Notes: a model not told the origin generated them from the letters alone. A stretch of DNA of 64,000 nt from Comamonas sp. 26 (GCF_002754475.1 NZ_PEFL01000001.1:2480001-2544000); one strand, 5' to 3'; counted from the stretch's first letter, positions 53,321 through 62,056 are shown. Numbers and translations are program-made.

Positions 53321-53501
53321 CAAATCACTTCTCAAGCGCACCTCTTGGTTATCTTGGTTTTGATAGCTAAAACCGCCCGCCACTCAAGCCTTTGACGCAG
53401 GTATGGCTGGCTCTTTGGTGCATGATGACTATTTACCGCTGCACCGGGAACCTTGCCCGGCTGGCGTACTCTGAAATACCAGAACGACTTACATTTCGCG
53501 C

Positions 53502-54071
53502 ATGAAGCTGCTGATTGATTTTTTCCCCATCATCCTGTTTTTCGTGGCCTTCAAGGTCTGGGGCATCTATGCCGCCACGGGCGTGGCTATTGTGGCCACC
53601 ATTGCTCAGATCGCTTATCTGCGCATCAAAACCGGCAAGATCGAGCCCATGCAATGGGTCAGTCTTGGCGTGATTGTGCTGTTTGGCGGTGCCACGCTGC
53701 TGGCCCACAACGAAGACTTCATCAAGTGGAAGCCCACGGTGCTGTACTGGCTCATGGGCGCTGCTTTGCTGTTTGGCCAGCTGATCTTCAAAAAGAACCT
53801 GCTGCGCTCCGTCATGGGTTCGCAACTGCAGCTGCCTGATGCTGTCTGGCTCAAGCTCAACTGGGCGTGGACCGCTTTCTTCGCCGGCATGGGCGCCCTC
53901 AACCTCTGGGTGGCCTTTAACTTTGACACCGATGCCTGGGTCAACTTCAAGCTGTTTGGCGGCATGGGCCTCATGGTCGCCTTCGTCATTGCGCAAGCCA
54001 TCTACATGAGCCGCTACCTGCCCCAGGACACCACTCAAAACAACGGCGAAGCCAAGGACAAGCAGCCATGA
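53502..54071 (+). CDS. yciB: Inner-membrane septation protein YciB
   Basis: A 189-residue membrane protein of the YciB/IspA family with five helices, needed for normal cell-envelope and septum formation. It opens with KLLIDFFPIILFFVAFKVWG, the family signature, and contains KPTVLYWLMGAALLFGQLIF. The stop overlaps the bolA start by four bases. Confidence 0.92.
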   Translation: MKLLIDFFPIILFFVAFKVWGIYAATGVAIVATIAQIAYLRIKTGKIEPMQWVSLGVIVLFGGATLLAHNEDFIKWKPTVLYWLMGAALLFGQLIFKKNLLRSVMGSQLQLPDAVWLKLNWAWTAFFAGMGALNLWVAFNFDTDAWVNFKLFGGMGLMVAFVIAQAIYMSRYLPQDTTQNNGEAKDKQP

Positions 54072-54334
54072 GCGTCACCATCAGCGCCCCCGCCATGGAC
54101 GCCGCTCTGCGCGAACGCCTGCAGCCAACCCAGCTCGAAGTCATTGACGAAAGCTACCAGCATGCCGGCCATGCTGGAGCCAACGACAGTGGCGTCGGCA
54201 CCCATTTCCGCATCCGCATTGCCTGCCCCGGCTTTGACGGAAAAAGCCGCGTAGCGCGCCATCGCCTTGTGTATGATGCGTTGCAGGACTTCATTGACCA
54301 GGGCGTTCACGCCATCGCCATTGAAGTTTTATGA
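54068..54334 (+). CDS. bolA: BolA-family protein
   Basis: 88 residues with the class II KH-like fold. BolA proteins pair with monothiol glutaredoxins and carry iron-sulfur clusters. The conserved THFRIRIACPGFDGKSRVAR and the RHRLVYDAL helix are present, and His in SYQHAGH may be a cluster ligand. It is coupled to yciB and followed by a hairpin and a ppiC-type gene, a common Comamonadaceae order. Confidence 0.9.
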   Translation: MSVTISAPAMDAALRERLQPTQLEVIDESYQHAGHAGANDSGVGTHFRIRIACPGFDGKSRVARHRLVYDALQDFIDQGVHAIAIEVL

Positions 54335-54337
54335 CAT

Positions 54338-54363
54338 CAGGCTCCGCAATGCGGAGCCTGTTG
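54338..54363 (+). terminator. Hairpin after bolA
   Basis: CAGGCTCCGC / GCGGAGCCTG, perfect over 10 bp with a 3-base loop; the T-run is poor, so termination may be partial. Confidence 0.55.
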
Positions 54364-54405
54364 CATATGGGCTGAACTAATTCACTTTTTTCAATCAAGA
54401 CTCGA

Positions 54406-55197
54406 ATGAGCATGAATCAAAAGCAAATGGCCCGCATGGTGGGCGCCGCAGTTCTGGGCTTTGCCGCCCTGTCCGCATCGGCACAAAACGTGGCCATCGT
54501 CAATGGCAAGGCCGTTCCTCTGGCCCGCGTCAACGCACTGAAGGCACAAATCGAAGCCAGCGGCCAGCCCATCGCCCCCGAGATGGACAAGATGATCAAG
54601 GACGAAGTCATCGCCCGCGAAATCTTCATGCAAGAAGCCAGCCGCCGTGGCCTGGCCGCCTCTGATGCCTACAAGCAGCAGATGGAAATGGCACGCCAGA
54701 CCGTGCTGATCCGTGCGCTGTTTGAAGACTTCCAGAAGAAGAACCCCGTGACCGATGCCGAAGCCAAGGCCGAGTACGACAAGTTCGTGGAAGCCAATGG
54801 CGGCAAGGAATACAAGGCCAGCCATATCCTGGTGGAGTCCGAAGACCGCGCCAAGGCCATCATTGCTGAAGTGAAGGCTGGCAAGAGCTTTGAAGAGATC
54901 GCCAAGAAGGAATCCAAGGACCCCGGATCGGGTGCCCGCGGTGGCGACTTAGACTGGGCCAACCCCAACAACTACGTGCCCGAGTTCACAGAAGCGCTGA
55001 TCAAGCTCAAAAAGGGCGAACTCACCGCAGTCCCCGTGAAGAGCCAGTTCGGCTGGCACATCATCCGCATGGATGACGAGCGTCAGGCTGAAATGCCCAA
55101 GTTTGAAGACGTCAAGCCTCAAATCATGCAGCAACTGCAACAAACAAAGCTGCAGCAATTCCAGGATCAGCTGCGCAAAAGCGCAAAAGTCCAGTAA
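54406..55197 (+). CDS. Periplasmic peptidyl-prolyl isomerase (parvulin/PpiC type)
   Basis: A 263-residue folding catalyst, exported (signal about 1-26, AALSASA). An N-terminal SurA-like helical region (about 30-130) precedes a parvulin domain (about 135-235), with KASHILVESEDRAKAIIAEV, ESKDPGSGARGGDLDWA and FGWHIIRMDDER. These are the full set of parvulin blocks. The C-terminal helix is Gln-rich. A strong terminator follows. Confidence 0.92.
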   Translation: MSMNQKQMARMVGAAVLGFAALSASAQNVAIVNGKAVPLARVNALKAQIEASGQPIAPEMDKMIKDEVIAREIFMQEASRRGLAASDAYKQQMEMARQTVLIRALFEDFQKKNPVTDAEAKAEYDKFVEANGGKEYKASHILVESEDRAKAIIAEVKAGKSFEEIAKKESKDPGSGARGGDLDWANPNNYVPEFTEALIKLKKGELTAVPVKSQFGWHIIRMDDERQAEMPKFEDVKPQIMQQLQQTKLQQFQDQLRKSAKVQ

Positions 55198-55242
55198 CAT
55201 GCTCTTACGTCAGCACTGAAAAGAACTGGCCAGACCATCACC

Positions 55243-55269
55243 AAAGCCCGCGTCAAGCGGGCTTTTTTT
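55243..55269 (+). terminator. Terminator of the ppiC-type gene
   Basis: AAAGCCCGC / GCGGGCTTT with a 5-base loop and seven T. The convergent anti-sigma gene ends at 55286. Confidence 0.9.
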
Positions 55270-55285
55270 GTGCCTGTTGCAGTGC

Positions 55286-56245
55286 TTATTGCACTGGGTT
55301 TGCTACAGATTCCATAGCTTCAGGCGCTTTCTCAGACTTGACTGGGTGCTTTTCGTTGGCCTTGCGCGGGCGGCAATTAGGTGGCTTCAACGCGGCGCTT
55401 GCCGCAGATTTGTCATCTTTTTGAGCATCGCCATTCGCACCGGGTTTTCTGCCCTGTTCCTCATCGACCAGCGGGCACAGCGGTAATTTCGCCTGAACTT
55501 CAGGGTTTTGCTGCGGCGCAATATCTGCCGTTGCAAGCGATTGTTCAGCGGCATTCGGTGTGCCCTCGCCAGCACTGGAATCGCGCGCCTTGGCTGTTGG
55601 TGCCATTCTTTCCGAGCGCTCCATGGACGGCGCTATGGATGATGCAGGTGCCGCCATGGGAGGCGTAGCGTTTGCTACCGCTGGTGCAGCCTGTTCTCGC
55701 ACGGGCGCTTGCACTTTTGCTTCAATATCCATAGCTGCTGGCGCTTTATCCTCAGGCGCTACAGCCCGATTTTCCTTTGATGGTTGCACCACTGAAGACT
55801 GGTGCGTTGCCCTGTTGGTTATCGGCGCGACCTCTGCGGCTTCCGATTGAGCGGCATCTACCGCTGCCGGGTTTGGCTCAGGGGATAACACTGGAGCTGG
55901 CGCAGCCTGTTCAGCCACCACAGCAGGGCGTGCATCCGGCTCCACGCCAATGCCTTTGTCTGATCCATCCCACCAGGCCGCGTGCTGTAGCATCAACCAG
56001 CCGACCAGCCCGACAGCCGCCAATCCGCCCAGCGCGTGGCGCAGCCAGAAGCGGTCGTTGGCGGCAGGCTGGCTCTGTGGTTTTGCGCTCTCTTGCGATG
56101 CAGCGGCTGCGCGCTGTTTGGCGCGGGCCAGTATGGCAGCGCTGCTTTGCGCACTGGGGCCACGGTCATCGGCCACGGCTTGCTGATACAGCTCGCGCAG
56201 CACATCGGGCTTGCTGCCTTGCTCTGATTCAGGGGTGATGCTCAT
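55286..56245 (-). CDS. Probable anti-sigma factor, membrane-anchored
   Basis: 319 residues. The N-terminal cytosolic part (about 1-64) is polar, a single membrane helix follows (about 68-88, HALGGLAAVGLVGWLMLQ), and the large C-terminal part is low-complexity, rich in Ala, Pro and Glu. The start ATG 56245 overlaps the stop of the ECF sigma gene by four bases, the classical arrangement for an anti-sigma factor. No zinc-binding anti-sigma motif is seen, so the call is from context. Two segments of its DNA resemble the interspersed repeat. Confidence 0.65.
   Translation of the reverse strand: MSITPESEQGSKPDVLRELYQQAVADDRGPSAQSSAAILARAKQRAAAASQESAKPQSQPAANDRFWLRHALGGLAAVGLVGWLMLQHAAWWDGSDKGIGVEPDARPAVVAEQAAPAPVLSPEPNPAAVDAAQSEAAEVAPITNRATHQSSVVQPSKENRAVAPEDKAPAAMDIEAKVQAPVREQAAPAVANATPPMAAPASSIAPSMERSERMAPTAKARDSSAGEGTPNAAEQSLATADIAPQQNPEVQAKLPLCPLVDEEQGRKPGANGDAQKDDKSAASAALKPPNCRPRKANEKHPVKSEKAPEAMESVANPVQ
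55303..55345 (+). repeat. Repeat-like segment near the anti-sigma 3' end
   Basis: CCATAGCTTCAGGCGCTTTC matches the first half of the interspersed repeat; read on the minus strand it gives EKAPEAME. A weak copy. Confidence 0.4.
55718..55775 (+). repeat. Interspersed repeat copy inside the anti-sigma gene
   Basis: TTCAATATCCATAGCTGCTG, then GCGCTTTATCCTCAGGCGCT, then ACAGCCCGATTTT. It aligns end to end with the copy at 59463 and is read in frame as part of the Ala/Pro-rich region. Confidence 0.6.
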
Positions 56246-56829
56246 GCCAGTTCCTCCAGCGCCGCGCGCAGCTTGGCACGCGCGTAGCGCAGGCGGCTTT
56301 TCGCCGTTTCTTCGGCCACGCCGGTGGCCAGGGCAATCTCGGTCACCGTCATATCGGCCTCCACCTGCAATAAAAAACACTCGCGCTGCTCGGTGGGCAA
56401 CTGCGCCAGCGCGGCCAGCAGGGCATGCGCCATCAGCTGGCGATCAAGCTGATGATCAGGCTCAAAGCCCGAAGCGGCAAACAGGCTGTCGGCCAGCCGC
56501 ATGGATTCTTCCGTATCTGCTGACAGGCTGATGCCGGGCCGCAGCCTGCGCCAGTGATCGACCAGCCGGTGGTGCGCCATGGTGAACAGCCAAGTCGTGA
56601 ACTTGCTGCGCACTTCATAGCGCGCAGCGTTGTCCACCACCGCAAACCACAGGTCTTGAGTCAGGTCGTCGGCCAGCGCCCCATCGCCCGTGTTGCGATA
56701 AAAGTAGCGCCACATGCGCAGCCGATGGCGGCCATACAGCTGCTCAAACGCTGCGGCCTGTCCTGCTGCATAGCTTTGCATCAGGACCTCATCAAGGATG
56801 GCAACTGGTGCCGGCGGCTGTTCGGACAT
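56242..56829 (-). CDS. ECF-type RNA polymerase sigma factor
   Basis: 195 residues with sigma-70 regions 2 and 4. Region 2 (about 20-95) includes FEQLYGRHRLRMWRYFYRNT and DDLTQDLWFAVV. Region 4 (about 135-190) has LPTEQRECFLLQVEADMTVT and EIALATGVAEETAKSRLRYA, the helix-turn-helix. It is 57 bp downstream of a conserved secreted-protein gene and overlaps the anti-sigma gene. Target promoters are unknown; the secreted protein is a likely member of the regulon. Confidence 0.93.
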   Translation of the reverse strand: MSEQPPAPVAILDEVLMQSYAAGQAAAFEQLYGRHRLRMWRYFYRNTGDGALADDLTQDLWFAVVDNAARYEVRSKFTTWLFTMAHHRLVDHWRRLRPGISLSADTEESMRLADSLFAASGFEPDHQLDRQLMAHALLAALAQLPTEQRECFLLQVEADMTVTEIALATGVAEETAKSRLRYARAKLRAALEELA

Positions 56830-56885
56830 TCCCGCGATTATGCAAACTTCGCGGGCATACCTCTACGCTCCTGTTTCAGCAGTCT

Positions 56886-57797
56886 TTAGTTACGGGGTGG
56901 ATCAGGCACAAAACCTGAGTCAGCGGGAAAGGCGCTTGGCGAGCGGGTGACCGGCGGGCGTGGCCGGGGTTCACGAATCACACCCTTGGCCACCAGGTTC
57001 TCGTAGCTGTCGTAGCGGATACGTACCACGCGGCGGGGAGTTGCTGTATCGGCTTCAAACTCCGTCTGCTCGACCTGAGAGCTCTCCACCGCGCCATGTC
57101 CAGTCCCCAGCGATGGTGCTGCTGAAGGCGCGCGCTTGGCCATGCTGCTCTTGTTGGCCGCATTCGGAGCGGCTTCATCAGCAGTTGCGGCAGAAGACTC
57201 TGCGGTAGCCTTGCCAGTCGACCGAGACTCATAGACAGGGCCTTCGTAGACGATGGGCTCTGGCAGCTTTTCACGGTATAGCGCCACACCAATCACGCCC
57301 ACATCCTTGGGGCGACCCGTACGGCTGGCATAGGACATATCGCTTTGCGAGAAGTAAAACGCTGCGACGCTCTCGTTGCTCTTGCGCCAGCCTGTCACGT
57401 CATAGCTGTCTGCCGCATCCAGCACATAGCCATTTTCAGCACGCGAGCTGGCCGTCTTGCCGTTGACGGCATTGACACCATCGACGCTGACGACCGCCAT
57501 GATGCGGCGACCTTCCAGACTGCGAACGCGCACCGCATAGTTGGCGCCGGGTCGGCCCGCCACCCACAGCTCGCCCCCATGGCGGTAGATGGGCAGTACG
57601 CGGCCCGTAGCGCGCTCAACGATGCTGACTTCTGCCACCTTGCCTGTGTCTGCACGCGGCGACAGAGCGCTGGCTGACCCCACGGCAGCCGCGAGCGCGG
57701 CGTAGAGCAATGAAACACGCAGCAAACGACTGCGAGTCATAGAAGAGGCGGTAGCGGTTTGGGCCGGGGTTTGAGTGGCGGTGCAATTAGAGAACAT
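56886..57797 (-). CDS. Conserved exported protein linked to the sigma factor
   Basis: 303 residues. A hydrophobic segment (about 24-44, LLYAALAAAVGSASA) should be a signal peptide. The central domain (about 50-185) reads VSIVERATGRVLPIYRHGGE ... GRPGANYAVRVRS ... AVVSVDGVNAVNGK ... SYDVTGWRKSNESVAAFYFS ... GVIGVALYRE, a conserved family of unknown function that I recall from other proteobacteria next to ECF sigma genes. The C-terminal third is low-complexity. The start is ATG 57797 with AGGAG ten bases upstream. Function unknown. Confidence 0.75.
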   Translation of the reverse strand: MFSNCTATQTPAQTATASSMTRSRLLRVSLLYAALAAAVGSASALSPRADTGKVAEVSIVERATGRVLPIYRHGGELWVAGRPGANYAVRVRSLEGRRIMAVVSVDGVNAVNGKTASSRAENGYVLDAADSYDVTGWRKSNESVAAFYFSQSDMSYASRTGRPKDVGVIGVALYREKLPEPIVYEGPVYESRSTGKATAESSAATADEAAPNAANKSSMAKRAPSAAPSLGTGHGAVESSQVEQTEFEADTATPRRVVRIRYDSYENLVAKGVIREPRPRPPVTRSPSAFPADSGFVPDPPRN

Positions 57798-57963
57798 GGA
57801 CGTTATCTCCTGAAAATTCAGTGGCGACAGACTTGTCATCCACTGAAACGCAGCAGCAGCGCCAACGGGGTTAAACATCGCGCTCTTTGTTTGCAAGTAT
57901 TTGCAACACAGCTTTGACCGGTGACCAAGGGGCTCGCACAGCCTTCTCTGGCACAATCGCCCT

Positions 57964-58075
57964 CGCTAGGGGTGTCCTGACGACAACAAGTCAAGGCTGA
58001 GAGAGTCCCTTTGAACCTGATTGCGCAGAGCCACTGGCTCTGCCCGAGATCATCCTCGCGCAGGGAAGCTGTCCA
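57964..58075 (+). ncRNA. TPP riboswitch upstream of cytX
   Basis: Contains the THI-box hallmarks AGGGGTG, GGCTGAGAGAGTCCC, GAACCTGAT and GGGAAGC in order. It should repress cytX when thiamine pyrophosphate is plentiful. The arm between GAACCTGAT and the 3' part holds an extra hairpin (GCAGAGCCACTGGCTCTGC). Confidence 0.9.
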
Positions 58076-58161
58076 AGGTGTCATGCCGCGGCACGCTATG
58101 ACTTCAATAGCTATCTGCGCAACCCACACGGCCCCTGCTTCGTTTTTCTGGCGGAGCATTC

Positions 58162-59460
58162 ATGAATTCTTCCTCTTCAACACCGGCCAATCAGGCCCTG
58201 TCCCCCTTGGCCGCGCAAGACCGCGTCTTCGTCTGGCGCGACCATGCCTCGCTGTGGTTCAGTCTGGGCGTGGGCCTGCTGGTCATGCAGATGGGCGCCT
58301 ATCTGCTGCCCGCGCTCAGCCCCCTGCAGGCGATGATGGCGATTGGTCTGGGCTCCGTCGTCGGCGCTGGCCTGCTGGGCTGGGTGGGCAAGCTGGGCTG
58401 CGACAGCGGTCTTTCAAGCGCGGGGCTGATGCACAGCGTTTATGGCCGCAACTTTGCGCGCCTGCCGATTTTTCTGAACATCATCCAACTGCTGGGCTGG
58501 GGCAGCTTTGAGCTGGTGGTGATGCGCGACGCCACCGTGGCGCTGGGCAAGCAAAGCGGCGCCATGACGGCGGCTTACTGGCCATGGCTGGCCACGCTGA
58601 TCTGGGGCAGCGTGATCTTGCTGCTGATGAGCGGCAACATGACCACGCTGGTGCGCCGCATCATCTCGCGCGTTGCGCTGCCGCTGGTGATTGTGTCGCT
58701 GCTGTGGCTGAGCTGGCAGTTTCTGGCCATGGCCAGCAACACCGGCTTTGCTGTGCTGCTGAGCCGCGAAGGCACAGGCGGCATGAGCATGCTCAGCGCT
58801 GTGGATCTGGTGATTGCCATGCCGATTAGCTGGCTGCCGCTGGTGGCCGACTACGCCCGCCATGGCAAAAGCGGTAAATCTGCGCTGACCGGTGCCTGGA
58901 CGGGTTTTGCGCTGGCCAATATCTGGTGCTATTCGCTGGGTGTGCTGGTGGCGCTCACGCTGCCCAGCGAAGACCTAGTCACCGCCCTGCTGCTGGCCCA
59001 GGGCGGCCTGATCGCCCTGTCGCTGATTTTGCTCGATGAGGTGGACAACGCCTATGGCGATGCCTACTCGGGCGCCATGTCGGCCCACAGCATCTTGCCC
59101 GCGTGGAGCATTCGCCGCTGGGGCCTGCTGATTGCAGCGCTGTGCACCGGTCTGGCCATGGTGCTGCCCATGCACAGCCTTGAGCCATTTTTGCTGCTGC
59201 TCAGCTCCTGCTTCGTGCCGCTGTTTGGCGTGATGCTGGGACGCCTGGCCTTTGGCACCAATGCCGTAGAGCTGATGCGTGACGCACCCGCTGTGCGCTG
59301 GGATGCCGTGGCCATCTGGGTGCTGGGCATTGCCTTCTACCACCTGCTACCGCTTTTGAGCAGCGCCATGGGCTCGGCCCTGCCTACGCTGGTGCTGACA
59401 TTTGCAGCTGCTGTGGCCACCCGACAGTTGCAACATCGTGGTCAGCCGGTGCAGGCTTGA
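58162..59460 (+). CDS. cytX: Hydroxymethylpyrimidine transporter CytX (NCS1 family)
   Basis: A 432-residue, 12-helix permease of the cytosine/purine NCS1 family. The TPP riboswitch directly upstream marks it as the CytX branch, importing the thiamine precursor hydroxymethylpyrimidine. Visible stretches are SLWFSLGVGLLVMQMGAYLL, GSVVGAGLLGWVGKLG and DLVIAMPISWLPLVADYARH, with the conserved WLPL-x-ADY motif. It complements the thiD-thiO-thiS-thiG genes nearby. Confidence 0.9.
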   Translation: MNSSSSTPANQALSPLAAQDRVFVWRDHASLWFSLGVGLLVMQMGAYLLPALSPLQAMMAIGLGSVVGAGLLGWVGKLGCDSGLSSAGLMHSVYGRNFARLPIFLNIIQLLGWGSFELVVMRDATVALGKQSGAMTAAYWPWLATLIWGSVILLLMSGNMTTLVRRIISRVALPLVIVSLLWLSWQFLAMASNTGFAVLLSREGTGGMSMLSAVDLVIAMPISWLPLVADYARHGKSGKSALTGAWTGFALANIWCYSLGVLVALTLPSEDLVTALLLAQGGLIALSLILLDEVDNAYGDAYSGAMSAHSILPAWSIRRWGLLIAALCTGLAMVLPMHSLEPFLLLLSSCFVPLFGVMLGRLAFGTNAVELMRDAPAVRWDAVAIWVLGIAFYHLLPLLSSAMGSALPTLVLTFAAAVATRQLQHRGQPVQA

Positions 59461-59462
59461 CC

Positions 59463-59516
59463 ATCAAAAAACATAGCTGCAAGCGCATACACATCAAGCG
59501 CTTGCAGCAGTTTTAG
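59463..59516 (+). repeat. Interspersed repeat copy (close to consensus)
   Basis: ATCAAAAAACATAGCTGCAA, then GCGCATACACATCAAGCGCT, then TGCAGCAGTTTTAGC. It lies between convergent genes. Confidence 0.75.
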
Positions 59517-59521
59517 CTTGA

Positions 59522-60247
59522 TTACTTGGCGCCAGCCGCCTGAAGCAACTGCGCCACGGCCTTCTGGCCGCGCTGGCGGGCATGGGCCAGTGCCGTCACT
59601 CCATCCTTATCAGGCAGGTTCAGGTCAGCCCCGGCCTCAATCACCGCTTTGATAATGGCCTGATGGCGCGGGCCACCGTCACTCAGCACCACAGCCTCCA
59701 CCAGACAAGTCCAGCCCAGCCGGTTGACATGGTCCACATCCACACCGGCCTTGATCAGCGCTAGCGCCGTCTCCACATGGCCGCGCTCGCAGGCCGGAAT
59801 CAGGGCTGTGCCGCCATAGCGGTTGGTACTTTTAAGGTCCGCGCCGTATAAGAGCGTCATGCGCACAATCTCCAGCCGCCCCTGCGCGCCGGCCAGCAGA
59901 TAGGCGCTGTCCTGCATCTGGTTCTTCAGATTGGGACTGGCACCATGCAGCAGCAATGAGCGCGCCACTTCGATATGGTTAGCCGCCGTAGCCAGCAGCA
60001 GCGGCGTATTGCCCCGCCCATCTTGCACATCCACCTCAGCGCCCTGGCTCAGCAACTGGCGCACCTTGACGGCATCGCCGTCGCGGGCGGCCTGCAGCAG
60101 CAAGGGGCCGAGCGACTTCACATCAGCACTTAACGCACCCGAACCCGGCTGAGCGTCCGGCACAGCCGTCTGGGCCGCTGTCGCCTCAAGCGGCGTGGAC
60201 AAAGAGGCCGCCACTGCCAGCAGGCTCCACAACTTGATCATGAGCAT
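59522..60247 (-). CDS. Exported ankyrin-repeat protein
   Basis: 241 residues with a signal peptide (about 1-25, LLAVAASLSTPLEATA). About five ankyrin repeats span 50-240, with DVQDGRGNTPLLLATAANHI and later repeats ending GATPNL-, GADL- and GVDVDH-type turns. Such periplasmic ankyrin proteins often mediate protein contacts, sometimes with catalase or peroxidase partners. No partner gene is adjacent. Confidence 0.88.
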   Translation of the reverse strand: MLMIKLWSLLAVAASLSTPLEATAAQTAVPDAQPGSGALSADVKSLGPLLLQAARDGDAVKVRQLLSQGAEVDVQDGRGNTPLLLATAANHIEVARSLLLHGASPNLKNQMQDSAYLLAGAQGRLEIVRMTLLYGADLKSTNRYGGTALIPACERGHVETALALIKAGVDVDHVNRLGWTCLVEAVVLSDGGPRHQAIIKAVIEAGADLNLPDKDGVTALAHARQRGQKAVAQLLQAAGAK

Positions 60248-60363
60248 CCTTTCCGGGTTTCACCCTGTTCAGCCCCTGTCAGCTTTCTACAGGAACTATA
60301 GCTACCTACGCAAGTCTGATGCGGGTTAGAACCACTTTCAGCAAGAAAAGGAGAATCTGCCCC

Positions 60364-60864
60364 GTGCTCTGTAACCCAAGCCGCACAACGACCTGGATCC
60401 GTAAGGCTGTAACCTCCGCAGCCAGTTCAGCCTTGATTGCGCTGACCGGCCTCAGCACCAGCCTGATGCCCGCCGCCGCCCAGGCGCAGGAGTTCGTCAG
60501 CATCAAGGGCAATAGCGTGAACGTGCGCGAAAAGCCCAGCACCCGCTCCTCCACCCAGTGGGAGCTGAGCAAGGGCTACCCGCTGCAAGTCACCCAGCGC
60601 AAAGGCCAGTGGCTGCGCGTCAAAGACTATGAAGCCACGCTGGGCTGGGTCCACGCCCCGCTGACCAGCAAGAGCCCGCATATGGTGGTGACGGCGCGCA
60701 CGGCCAATCTGCGTTCAGGCCCCGGCCAAAAGCACGGCCGCGTGGGCCAACTCAAGCAGTACGAGGTGCTGCAGACGCTGAAAAAGCAAGGCGGCTGGGC
60801 CCAGGTGCAGCGCAGCAACGGCCAGAGCGGCTGGGTCGCCAAGAGCCTGGTCTGGGGCTGGTAA
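60364..60864 (+). CDS. Exported SH3-domain protein
   Basis: 166 residues with a signal peptide (about 10-45, ending MPAAAQA). Two bacterial SH3 domains follow: about 48-100 (FVSIKGNSVNVREKPSTRSS) and about 108-165 (VVTARTANLRSGPGQKHGRV ... SGWVAKSLVWGW). SH3b domains bind peptidoglycan or peptides, so a cell-wall role is likely. GTG 60364 has AAGGAG upstream at 10 bases and gives a normal signal peptide; ATG 60319 is an in-frame alternative. Confidence 0.85.
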   Translation: MLCNPSRTTTWIRKAVTSAASSALIALTGLSTSLMPAAAQAQEFVSIKGNSVNVREKPSTRSSTQWELSKGYPLQVTQRKGQWLRVKDYEATLGWVHAPLTSKSPHMVVTARTANLRSGPGQKHGRVGQLKQYEVLQTLKKQGGWAQVQRSNGQSGWVAKSLVWGW

Positions 60865-60891
60865 GCCAGCGCCCACCCGGACAAAAAAGAC

Positions 60892-60918
60892 AAAAGGCCT
60901 GCAATGCAGGCCTTTTCG
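60892..60918. terminator. Bidirectional terminator SH3 gene / thiD
   Basis: AAAAGGCCTGC / GCAGGCCTTTT with a 3-base loop, between convergent genes. Confidence 0.85.
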
Positions 60919-60931
60919 CATTGGAGAGAAA

Positions 60932-61804
60932 TCAGCCTTGCACAATCCGCTGCGCACGCGGTGCGTAGCCGTGGTTCAACGGGCCGTGGCCGTGGCCGGT
61001 ATAGACATCAGCACCCGCTTCAATCGCGCCCAGAATATAGCGGCGCGCCTCGGTCACCGCCTGCGCCAGCGGCAGGCCCTGAGCCAGAAATGATGCAATG
61101 GCCGACGACAGCGTGCAGCCCGTGCCGTGGCCGTTGTGGGTCACGATGCGCTGCGACTGCAGACGCAGATAGTCGCTGGCAGACTGACCCTGCAGGCCCA
61201 GTACATCCATGACCACATCGCCATTCAGGTGCCCGCCCTTGAGCAGCACTGACGGCGCGCCCAAGGCGAGCAAATCTGCCACCGCGGCATCCAGCGCCGG
61301 AATTCCGTCAATGCTGCGGCCCAGCAGCAATGCGGCTTCGTCCAGATTGGGGGTGATGACCGTAGCCAGCGGAAACAACTCCTTGACCAGCGCCTGCGCT
61401 GTCTCCGGAACAATCAGGCGGTCGCCGCTGGTGGCAACCATCACCGGGTCCAGCACCACATTGGTGAGCTGGTGACGGCGAATGGCGTCGGCCACCACAC
61501 TCACCACCTCAGGCGTTGCCAGCATGCCGATCTTGACCGCATCCACGCCAATGTCGCTCACCACGGCATCAATCTGGTCACGCACGGTGTTGAGCGGAAT
61601 GCCGTGAATCCCAGTCACGCCCAGAGTGTTCTGCACGGTGATGGCGGTAATGGCCGTCATGCCATAGCAGCCCAGAGCCGCGCAGGTCTTGAGGTCGGCC
61701 TGAATACCGGCACCGCCGCCGCTGTCCGAGCCAGCAATGGAGAGCACGCGCGCATAGCGCTTTTGGGAGGAGCCGGAGATGGGGGAAGAAGCAGTCACTG
61801 TCAT
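60932..61804 (-). CDS. thiD: Hydroxymethylpyrimidine / phosphomethylpyrimidine kinase
   Basis: A cytosolic kinase adding two phosphates to the thiamine pyrimidine precursor. 290 residues of the ribokinase-like fold. Motifs are SIAGSDSGGGAGIQADLKTC, VVLDPVMVATSGDRL, the anion-hole region NGHGTGCTLSSAIASFLAQG with the catalytic Asp position replaced in context by the C of GTGCTL as usual for ThiD, and TPNLDEAALLLG. It is divergent from thiO and has no riboswitch of its own on this side. Confidence 0.94.
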   Translation of the reverse strand: MTVTASSPISGSSQKRYARVLSIAGSDSGGGAGIQADLKTCAALGCYGMTAITAITVQNTLGVTGIHGIPLNTVRDQIDAVVSDIGVDAVKIGMLATPEVVSVVADAIRRHQLTNVVLDPVMVATSGDRLIVPETAQALVKELFPLATVITPNLDEAALLLGRSIDGIPALDAAVADLLALGAPSVLLKGGHLNGDVVMDVLGLQGQSASDYLRLQSQRIVTHNGHGTGCTLSSAIASFLAQGLPLAQAVTEARRYILGAIEAGADVYTGHGHGPLNHGYAPRAQRIVQG

Positions 61805-61874
61805 GGAGAAAAATTATCGCCCATGCGCATGATCAATGCGCGGTGTTTACGGTTGTGCTGTAATGCCCGACGGA

Positions 61875-61981
61875 CGAAACAGGGGTGTCCTTCAGGCAAA
61901 ACAGCCTGCGCGGACTGAGAAACACCCTGAGGGCCATGCCCTCTGCACCCGATCCAGATCATGCTGGCGTGGGGAGTTTCA
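61875..61981 (+). ncRNA. TPP riboswitch upstream of thiO-thiS-thiG
   Basis: P1 GAAAC/GTTTC closes an element with AGGGGTGTCC, GGACTGAGAAACACCCT, ACCCGATCCAGATCATGCTG and GTGGGGAG, the full THI-box order. It lies 76 bp before the thiO start. Confidence 0.93.
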
Positions 61982-62056
61982 CAAGCTGCAAAGCATGCCG
62001 CGTTTTGTCCTGCACATGGCTGGGGTTCATGTGCAAGGCTGAAAAACGAATTGCAC

